This document shows positions 56,064 to 64,000 of a DNA stretch of 64,000 nucleotides, in pieces. Numbering within the stretch: the first letter of the stretch is position 1; each line of letters opens with the position of its first letter. The stretch spans positions 3,078,516 to 3,142,515 of the forward strand of contig CM042568.1 of assembly GCA_023630585.1 (NCBI GenBank). Reading direction: 5' to 3'. The notes under the pieces were generated by a model. The model did not search any database. It had not been told where the DNA came from and was given only the letters and a program-made list of their open reading frames with translations. A program made the translations under genes and the position numbers. Source of the DNA: Cranoglanis bouderius (Eukaryota; Chordata; Actinopteri; Siluriformes; Cranoglanididae).

Positions 56064-56772
56064 CAGTGGGTATAGAAAAGAATCACCCCCTTTAAAATAA
56101 TTTAATAATAATTTGTGATATTGTTATCACATGCACACAATGACCACTCTTTGTCATAAATTTCTGCAACTGCTTCAGAGTTGTTGTAGGCCTCTTGGTA
56201 GCCTCTCTGACCAGATCCAGGGAGGGTCTGTGTTGTACCAAATACCTTCCACTTCTTAATAATAGACTTCACTGTGCTTCTAGGCATTGATAAAGCCTTT
56301 GAAATTTTTTTGTATCCATCTCCTGACTTGTGCCTGTCCACAACTTTATCGCGGAGATCTTTTGAGAGTGCCTTGCCACCCATAGTTGATTGTTTGCTTC
56401 AGTTGCGCTACAAAATGCTCCAGGAAAGCTCTTTTCATGCTGAGCTAATCAAAATGACCACAGCTGATCACATTTGAATGTCAAATTGCTTTGTGTGCCA
56501 CTGGGAAGGTGATTAGCTACACCTTATTGAGTTTACAAGTCATTTTTAGGAGGGGGGTGATCCTTTTTCCAACTCAGTGATTCTGTTTATTTATTTATTT
56601 ATTTATTTTTAATTTCTGACATGTTGGTGTTATATCTTTCACTTGGATGTTATAAGTTGCACTGAGCAAATACAACTGGATAAAACAAAAACTATGTCTG
56701 TTTTCATTTCAGGCTAAAAAGCAACAAAATGTGGTTATTTTAAAGGGGGGTGATTCTTTTCTATTCCCACTG
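56064..56772 (-). mobile_element. Internally deleted Tc1-type transposon, 709 bp, with terminal inverted repeats
   Basis: Left CAGTGGGTATAGAAAAGAATC and right GATTCTTTTCTATTCCCACTG pair for more than 30 bp, with TA on both sides. The minus strand from 56383 encodes only the transposase N-terminal helix-turn-helix (KALSKDLRDKVVDRHKSGDG, SMPRSTVKSIIKKWKVFGTT). The frame then runs into truncated sequence. The catalytic core is missing, so it could be moved only by a helper. Confidence 0.9.
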
Positions 56773-56869
56773 TATGTGGGTCAGGAATTGATGTTTTGTG
56801 GGTTTGGGAATGGGTCTATGTGTTTGGCTTGAAGTGTGTGTCTGGAAGTGGGTTTAAATAAATGTATTA

Positions 56870-57135
56870 TAATAAAGATTAATCAAAGCTCACACCTAAA
56901 CACATGATATAACATTCCAAAACTTCTTATAATAAAGATTAATAAAAATACACAATTAAATACGAGATAATACTCCAAAAGTTATTAAAATACACACGTA
57001 AATATATGGTATAACATTCCAAAACTATAATAATAATTTAAAAAAAAAAAGATAGCTCAAAGCACACACCTAAATACATAATATATATCATTGCAAAACT
57101 TACAGACTGTTGATTTAGAAAAAGGAAACATCTCT
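56870..57135. repeat. 60-bp satellite-like repeat, left block
   Basis: AATAAAGATTAATCAAA recurs with 60-bp period (56871, 56931) along with ATAACATTCCAAAAC and CACACCTAAA. It ends with ACTGTTGATTTAGAAAAAGG. Confidence 0.75.
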
Positions 57136-57171
57136 TAGATTCGCAATGGTGCATCCACCTTTGACAACACA

Positions 57172-57310
57172 ATGTGATTGGCAAATCCATCTGTGACAAC
57201 AAGTTTTGATTGGCGAATCAATCTTTGGCAACACTTTTTAATTGACAAATCCTCCTTTAATTGTACATTGTGATTCGCTGATCCATCACTGCAGACAACA
57301 GGATTGGCGG
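57172..57310. repeat. 32-bp tandem repeat carrying ATTGG (inverted CCAAT) boxes
   Basis: GATTGG or its variants fall at 57176, 57208, 57240, 57272 and 57302. Flanking text (CAAATCCATCTTTGACAAC) repeats with it. Three of the five keep a perfect ATTGG. Confidence 0.8.
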
Positions 57311-57434
57311 AAAACAATGGAAATGGCGATCACGGATTGAATGGCCGAACCAGATAGTCGTGTTTCAAGAAGCACCACAAAGACCTGCCTGTGCTGAGGC
57401 TTAAGACTTTCCTGCTCGCTGTGGAAAAGCCATT

Positions 57435-57617
57435 GTGCACTGTTGGGCCATAAACATTGAAAACACTGTGTCAATTGACAAGCAACCTATAGATCGACTC
57501 CTCATCCCCCATGGCCTTATGAGATTTTTGAGGCTTGGACATTTTGAGCACTTCACAAAAGACTCAGAAGTAGAAAACCTGTTGAAAATAAACACTGATC
57601 ATATCACACTACACTGA
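57435..57617 (+). other. Unrecognised 60-codon open frame beside the CCAAT array
   Basis: The frame reads from MHCWAINIENTVSIDKQPID to HITLH and stop. Composition looks less biased than the surrounding AT-rich repeats. No family match, splice site or promoter that settles the matter. It may be a relic of a mobile element. Confidence 0.2.
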
Positions 57618-57939
57618 CTACTACATAGACATATTTTCTCTTTTAAAGTTGTACAAATTCTACAGTTAACATTAAAAAAAAAAAAGTACTGCTTTTCTTT
57701 TCATTTCCATTTGAACCGTCTTAATTTTTTCTTTGGTCATTTTTGCCCATGGCTTGCCCAATGCAGATTCTGACCAGTGTCTATGAAGCTTTGGAAAAAC
57801 AGGGAGCATGAAAGCTAAATTCAGCGTGTTGAATCATAATTAAACAATAAAATATAATAATTTAATTCAATTCATTAAAACCGACAATAAAATGAAAAGG
57901 TGTACAATTCAGAGCCCTATACATTAAAGACAGTTATTA

Positions 57940-58255
57940 TAATGAAGATCAATTGATAATCATCGAATAAAATGAAACACTTAATACATGATAAACATTC
58001 GAAAACTTATAATAATAAAGATGAAACAAACCCCACATAAACACGCGACATAACATTCTACAATCTCTGATAATGAAGATTGATCAAAGGACACAATTAA
58101 ACAGGAGATAATAATCCAAAAGTTATTAAAATACACAAGAAAAAAAGGTACAAAACTTACTTTAATAAAGATCGCTCAAACACACCTGAATATGCGATAT
58201 GTATCACAGCAAAACTTACCGACAGTTGATTAGAAAAACAGGAAACATCTGTCTT
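57940..58255. repeat. 60-bp satellite-like repeat, right block
   Basis: AATGAAGATC/AATAAAGAT at about 57942, 58013, 58072 and 58163, with the same CATTC-AAAAC text. Ends GACAGTTGATTAGAAAAACAGG, matching the end of the left block. Confidence 0.7.
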
Positions 58256-58277
58256 AATTGCTGCTGGAATCAGCCAC

Positions 58278-58325
58278 CTCGCGCAATATCACGCCGATTG
58301 TGTAATATTACGAGGTGAAAACGAG
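58278..58325. repeat. Imperfect palindrome
   Basis: CACCTCGCGCAATATCAC faces GTAATATTACGAGGTG across a 7-9 base loop, a stem of about 16 bp with a small bulge. Confidence 0.7.
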
Positions 58326-59485
58326 AACCGCAACTTCCGCTGAATTTCAGTAGAATGTGGTTCAATCTGGTTGCTGCAGAAAGGCATGACTTTTGCCATC
58401 ATTCTGTTTTGAATGTGTTTTTAACAGTTTTGGGAACAGTGTCTTAGCATTTGAAAACATCTGCTGAAAAATTAATAGTTTTGCCATAGGTGGTGGAGTA
58501 TGAATGAGGAAAGCGTTCATGGATTTCGGAGAACGTTGTCATTGAATGCATTTTGTGTGAAAGCAATGAAAAATGATTCACAGTTTGGTCCACATACACT
58601 TCTGTTTCGCTGACCGTATGAAGAATTTTGACAGTGCGACTTCAGTTTTGACCGATGCATGTTAGCAATTGAAAAAAAAACTGTAAATCAGACTAAACAG
58701 ATGTAGTTATCAATGACGTGAGTGGGAGCACTAGAAAGTTCAGACTGGATTCAGATGTGGAACTGTGGTGGCTCCTGGATCAGTGGGGAATTTGGATGTA
58801 ATGTTGAACTTTTTAAGCATTCATGGCCTCCTACACATGTCAACTTTGTCGTGTTTATTATACTTTGTTTGCTCTTAGGTGCGTTCTGTTTCACTCTAAT
58901 GCATGTTCACTAAATAGCCATCATCCTGGCTTCCTAGCCATCAGAACAGTTGCTATGGCTACCTCCAACAAGGGGAGTTTCTGAAAGCTGCCATTCTGCT
59001 CAGACTGTGGAAAGAAGTGCAGTAGCACACTTAACATGAATCATCAAATTGACCTCAAGATTTTGCCAACCGTTACTATGGTGAATAAATCTGTCATTAT
59101 AAATCAGCTAGTTAAGGGTGGCTCAGTACAGGAGTGCAGTCAATTATTCTCAGTAACAAGTGTTCAAAGCAGAAATGCAAAAACTCAGCATTACTGAGAT
59201 TTATGTTTTCCTTTTTCTAACACAGCAGATTCAGTCTACGAAGACCATGGTCATTAGCTGATGAGTTGAATCAGGCATGGTAATGTGGTATTTGCTATAA
59301 AGTTATTATAATGAATAAACAAGGATGTGAAAAATGCTGTACACATTTTTCTTAGAATTAGTTCAATACTCAATTTAGTGGTTGTGTAAACAGAGAGACA
59401 GGAGTTGCACAGACAGGACATACTGGTCCCTCAGGTGTGCCCAACCAAGACAAAGTGAAACAGCACAGCTGCACCATGGCCTAGG

Positions 59486-59486
<1 letters not shown>

Positions 59487-59580
<94 letters not shown>
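59487..59580. repeat. (GT)n microsatellite
   Basis: About 45 uninterrupted GT units. Confidence 0.97.
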
Positions 59581-59582
<2 letters not shown>

Positions 59583-59837
59583 CATGGGCAGTCATGGCTG
59601 ACTGAGACTGCACAGAGACACATAGTCAAATCAAATAAAATTAGACACGGAATTGAAATTAGCAAATGATCATGCTGTAGATGCAAATATCAGGTATATG
59701 CCAGTGGACCAAGCTGTATGGACTTAATTATTTAGCTTTTATGTCTGGCTTTTTGGACACAGGTTTGTCTTGTCTTAGTGTCAGTTTCACTTTAAAATGC
59801 TTTACCACTTAATATTAAATAATTCATTCATTCATTC

Positions 59838-60062
59838 ATTCATTTAGTAAGTGCTTTATCCTGGTCAGGGTTGTGGTGGATCCAGAGCCAGTCCTGGAAA
59901 CACTAGGCATGAGGTGGAAATACAACCTGAATATGACGTCAGTCTAACAAAGGACACCATGCACACACACACATTCACAGCTAGGGGCAATTTAGTGTAG
60001 ACAATACACCTACCAGCATGTTTTTGGGAGGTGGGCAAAAACTGGAGAACCTCCAGGTTATA
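59838..60062 (+). mobile_element. Interspersed repeat, GTGCTTTATCCTGGTCA family, copy 2
   Basis: (CATT)n then AGTAAGTGCTTTATCCTGGTC, GAGCCAGTCCTGGAAACAC, GGGCAATTTAGTGTAGACAA, CAGCATGTTTTTGGGAGGTG. Confidence 0.65.
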
Positions 60063-60455
60063 GTAAATATAAGCACTCTTGGAATGCCGCTTGACCAATC
60101 AAATTAGTGGACCACAACTAACTGCTGTGTAATAACAGAACAACACTAGAGAACAGGAACCAAAACAAAAACAATGGCGGTGTCGAAATTCAGTTATGAA
60201 ATTGGCTTTACTATAAGTCACTGTCCTATACAATTTGTACAGTTTTGCTGAGATGTTCCACAATACACCACATAGTTTATCCTATTGAAGCTGCTGTTGT
60301 AAAAAAAATTGTACTAAACAAGGTTTTTGTTAAGCTAATACTACACTGTTTTTGTACTTGTCTTACATTAGTTTATATGTTGCACTATGTACCATGTTCT
60401 TAAATATTTACTTTAATGTACAGATAAAGTAATATTATATGACGTATTAAAATAT

Positions 60456-61117
60456 ACACTCACTGTCCACTTTATTAGTAACACCTCTACACCTGCATAT
60501 TCATGTAGTTATCTAATCAGCCAATCATGTGGCAGCATTGCAATGCATAAAATCATGCACGTACAGCTTCAGTTAATGTTCACATCAAACATCAGAATGA
60601 AGAAAAATTCTGATCTCTGTGACTTTGATTGTGGCATGGGTTGTTGGTACCAGAAGGGCTGGTTTGATTATTTCAGAATCTGCTGATCTCCTGGGAATTT
60701 CACACACAACGGTCTCCAAAGTTTACTCAGAATGATGCGAAAAGCAAAAACATTGAATGAGTGACAGTTCTGTGGGTGAAATCACCTTGTTGAGAGGTCA
60801 GAGGAAAATTGCCAGATTGGTTTGAGGTGCCAGGAAGGATATAGGAACTCATTTACAACTATGGTGAGCAGAAAAGCATCTCAGCATGCACAAAACATCA
60901 GACTTTAAAGTAGATGGGCTACAACAGCAGAAGACCACATTGGGTTCCACTCCTGTCAGCCAAGAACAGGAATCTGATGCTATCACGGGCACAGACTCAC
61001 CGAAACTAGACAATTGACGATTAGAAAAGAAAAATCACCTGGTCTTATTCCAGTCTTCAACTGTCCAGTTTCGGTGAGTCTGGTAATAAAGTGGACTAAT
61101 AAAGTGAACATGAATGT
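60456..61117 (+). mobile_element. MITE-like repeat of the CACTCACTGTCCACTTTATTAG family
   Basis: Left end CACTCACTGTCCACTTTATTAG; right end CTAATAAAGTGAACATGAATG is its decayed inverted partner. Internal text CAGCCAATCATGTGGCAGCA, TTCACATCAAACATCAGAATG, GAGCAGAAAAGCATCTCAGC. Partner copy in reverse at 48.78-49.27 kb. No protein is encoded. Confidence 0.85.
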
Positions 61118-61303
61118 AGATATATTACAAATACAAAAAGTAAACAAAAAAATGAGGTTTTAATTGCCTCTATAGCAATTGAATCAATAATTGAAACAAT
61201 AAACAGACAACAATCAAGCAAACAAATAAATAAACGTTAAAGCACAGTGATGAGAATTGTAAGCTCAATACACATCTAGATCAGTGTTGAGAGCCGACAC
61301 AGA

Positions 61304-61307
<4 letters not shown>

Positions 61308-61389
<82 letters not shown>
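61308..61389. repeat. (CA)n microsatellite
   Basis: About 40 uninterrupted CA units. Confidence 0.97.
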
Positions 61390-61394
<5 letters not shown>

Positions 61395-61689
61395 ATGTCA
61401 CTTCTATTTCCCCTATGCTCGGGATGGGGATCTTTTCTGATTTTTGTAATTGCCTTTGCATTGCTTTGTCTTTTATATGCATGAGAGTGTATGGATTGAG
61501 AGCATGTCTGCATCATTACCATCAAGTACCGCTATTACCTGGGGATCTGGGTCAGAAGTCAACTGGGTGTCCAGGTCAAAGATCAACCCTTATTCATCAA
61601 TAATGATTTCACAGCCAGCATTACAGCTTCAGATTATTCATACGGACGATTCAGAGACTGGCTTTTTCCATTCTTATTTAGATGTGATT

Positions 61690-61955
61690 ATTGACCAACT
61701 ATTTAGAAACAGTCTATCATAATCGCAGACGCGGGAATTCATTATTTTGTTGCTGTTTGCCAGGAAGCTGTTGGCCGGATTTGGCGAATCATTCAGCACT
61801 GGCAGCTTGCTTTGTTTATGCTGTCATTTTTCATGTGATCACAACTGAAAACAATTCACTGCCAGCTGGTGAAGGATCTGTGAAGGCTGTTTTGTGGCCG
61901 GCGTGTTTGTCTGTGTGTCTCCAGAGGTTGGGACTGAGAGTTCTCTTTACTTAAA
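61690..61955. promoter_or_regulatory. Possible conserved non-coding island
   Basis: Unique text with CAGGAAGCTGTTGGCCGG, CACTGGCAGCTTGCTTTG and GTGATCACAACTG, no repeat content, no spliceable exon. Weak evidence. Confidence 0.3.
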
Positions 61956-62319
61956 TAGCAAATTGTCAACAGTAAAAGTTAACAGATTATTTATTTATTT
62001 ATCTATTTATCTATTTTTATTTTTTTTTGGGGGGGGCTGCATGCTAAAATTGTAATTTAATGATAATTTATTAGTCATTTTCTTTTGCACCTGAGCAGTT
62101 GACTGCTTTTAACATTCTCCTTTAACACCCCAACCAGGGGTTAAATTAAGAAGGAGAGATTAAGGAGGTGGGAGAGCTCTGCTTTCATGGGGCCACCACT
62201 CATCAATTCATGGGTTATTATATGGAATTCTCAACACAGATATCAAGGAAATATGTTTAAAACAAGATTCAGATATTTCTGTTTCTGTGTTGTCCCATCA
62301 AGGGTAAATTCTCCTTCAT

Positions 62320-62505
62320 CTTGTACCCGGATGCCCCGTGAATGATCTGTTACTATACAAACTATAATGTATTAGACCGATCACATTAATATAAACCTCT
62401 GATTTGAACCTGCACCACTGTCCGAGCTACTGTTATAGGAAATTAATCAACACCTTCTAACCAATCAGAACCCAGAATTTTAAAGCGCTGTGGTATAAAT
62501 GAATA
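62320..62505 (+). mobile_element. Family A copy, right part
   Basis: GATCTGTTACTATACAAAC, ATTAATATAAACCTCTGATTT, CTGTTATAGGAAATTAATCAA, CTAACCAATCAGAACCCAG and AGCGCTGTGGTATAAATG. Confidence 0.75.
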
Positions 62506-62976
62506 CATACAGCAGTTAAACAGTTTTGAAATGAAATCATGTCTCTATAATGCAGTGTTAATGTTATCATTATTAATTGTTTTCCTTGTATCTAATTTTA
62601 GCATTGTTCAAAAAGCTGTGTTTACACAGATCTAGTTTACACCTGACACTAACCCCAACCCCCTCCCAGCTCTCATTTACTCACCCTAGAACTGAACCAT
62701 TATGTATATATTCAGCTCAGTGAGCTGATGAATGCCTATTCATATACAAGGAAAATTGAAAGAGCGTTTAGAAATGTGCAAAGCTTATTTGGAAAAATTA
62801 CACATTGCTCTATGGCCATGCTGAATCAATTTGATGTAATACTACACACTGCTACGGCCTCATACTGAGCATCTGAAGTATATTTTTGTGATTTATAAGC
62901 ATGAACAATACGCTCGAGTGAGACTGACAGGCAGAGTGTTGGGGATGCACATTAAATCTGCTGGCCACAATAAACA

Positions 62977-62978
<2 letters not shown>

Positions 62979-63020
<42 letters not shown>
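62979..63020. repeat. (GT)n microsatellite
   Basis: About 20 GT units. Confidence 0.95.
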
Positions 63021-63023
<3 letters not shown>

Positions 63024-63379
63024 GTGGCCAGAGACAGCAGACAAAAGGGATCAGGGAGGGACCATTTGGGGAAACTCCTGGATTAGCATCCAAAACATGA
63101 GAATATAACATGCATAATATATAACATACAAGACATATACATATATAAAAATATATCATGCATATTCTGCATAAAGATGAAAAAATTAAAATAATCATAA
63201 ACCTGGTTGAATTTCTGCATAAACATGAAATAACTGTAAATGTAAGTGCTCGATCTTGTTTTTTTTTATTTTCCAAAGATCGGAAAATCCCTGCTACTAG
63301 AATTTGTCCATTATGTGTGGAATAAAATACTCCATGTCATGCTGTCCAGCAAAATATAGAGTGATGAAGCAGAGTTAGC

Positions 63380-63896
63380 ATAACAGCACGTTCTGAAGTG
63401 TTTTATTCCTCTTATACCACAGATATTCCTGATTACAATTTTTAAAAATTAAATGACACATTATTTAATCATTCATAGCTATGTTTCTTGTATGAAACAA
63501 GTTAGTTCCTGTTCCACTTATGCTATAGCAGCTATAAATAGTCATTCCCAGTCATTTTTTCTCTCAAAGTTATTAAGACACACAAAAAAAAACAAAAAAA
63601 CAGCATTATTGTCATTAATGAGACCTCCTCTGTCCTGCGCTGACACTGGGGGCTCCTTCCATAAATGAAAAATAAACATTTCCTGACAGAAAATGTCACT
63701 ATATCAATGATTACATGTGTTTTTAATCTGCTTATGGAGCATCTGTCACACAAGTGCCTGTGAATGAGCTGATAACATAGAAACAATAACGTATTAGAAA
63801 GAGCGCATTAGTCTAAACCTGCGATTTTCAGCTGTGCTAGTGTTAAAGAAAACGAATCAATCAGAATCCAGAATTCAACAATGCTGTGGTATGATA
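63380..63896 (+). mobile_element. Family A, most complete copy
   Basis: Begins ATAACAGCACGTTCTGAAGTG and TTTTATTCCTCTTATACCACAG. It passes GAAACAAGTTAGTTCCTG, CTATAGCAGCTATAAATAG, GACACTGGGGGCTCCTTCC and TCAATCAGAATCCAG, and ends CAATGCTGTGGTATGATA. TTATACCACAG and CTGTGGTATGA are short inverted ends. No coding capacity. Confidence 0.75.
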
Positions 63897-64000
63897 TCTA
63901 TTGATATAGTAATATTGTAAATTACATATGACTCCGGTATTGCTTTTGTTAATTTTCCTTAATTGTTTTAAAATGTCTTAAATGTCTTAATTCTGTTTAA

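Larger units (their letters stand above)
41079..64000. other. Gene-poor 23 kb beyond the TRIM relic
   Basis: No exon with a recognised protein match was found on either strand. The stretch holds Tc1-type elements, SINE-type repeats, microsatellites and several unique islands, listed separately. Lmbr1, the neighbour of NOM1 in human, was looked for by reading the short frames and was not recognised; short exons could have been missed. Confidence 0.5.

Noticed and set aside
57172..57310. Possible CRISPR-like 32-bp periodicity
   Set aside because: No repeat/spacer alternation; whole units are degenerate copies of each other.

Overview
This is nuclear DNA from a ray-finned (teleost) fish. It has intron-split genes with canonical GT/AG junctions, AT-rich non-coding DNA, very dense (CA)n, (GA)n, (AAT)n and (TA)n microsatellites, Tc1-type transposons and MITEs inserted at TA, tRNA-headed SINEs, and a TRIM relic of the large fish-specific kind. 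The repeat types would suit a catfish-like teleost, but the species cannot be fixed from the sequence alone.

Three conserved genes were assembled exon by exon. (1) ube3c, minus strand, 1-1529: the first five coding exons of a HECT E3 ubiquitin ligase, running off the left edge; a TATA-less promoter with a non-coding first exon probably lies at 4.05-4.3 kb. (2) mnx1, plus strand, 13459-18700: complete in three exons, a motor-neuron/pancreas homeodomain repressor of 275 residues. (3) nom1, minus strand, 38338-29972: complete in twelve exons, 838 residues, a nucleolar MIF4G/MA3 protein. Read in reverse, the order and orientation nom1 > < mnx1 ube3c > is that of human 7q36 (NOM1-MNX1-UBE3C), so this is an ancient vertebrate linkage block. 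In human, LMBR1 follows NOM1 head to head; no lmbr1 exon was recognised up to 64 kb. Just upstream of nom1 lies a TRIM-family relic (38928-41078) with half a B-box and a coiled coil, but no RING and no B30.2/SPRY domain.

Region by region: 1-4.3 kb is the ube3c 5' end with a GGTGC pentamer array; 4.3-7.2 kb holds a SINE-like repeat, a 13-bp minisatellite and a TG-rich array of about 950 bp; 7.3-7.9 kb is a TAAT-rich island of enhancer-like sequence; 7.97-13.3 kb is AT-rich with a large AAT array and an 82-bp minisatellite; 13.3-18.7 kb is mnx1; 18.7-30 kb is mnx1/nom1 intergenic DNA with enhancer-like islands, MITEs and a Tc1-like copy; 30-38.3 kb is nom1; 38.9-41.1 kb is the TRIM relic; 41-64 kb has no recognised gene and holds Tc1-type elements, inverted repeat pairs, a 32-bp CCAAT array and microsatellites.

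The genes do not form a single pathway. mnx1 is a developmental regulator, and the unique-looking, TAAT-rich islands between and beyond the two housekeeping genes are the likeliest places for its enhancers. No previously undescribed protein system was found. The most interesting signals are structural: complementary (TG)n and (CA)n tracts around ube3c exon 4, a (GT)n tract in place of the mnx1 exon 2 polypyrimidine tract, a MITE family present in about a dozen pieces, the CCAAT array, and the domain-stripped TRIM relic.
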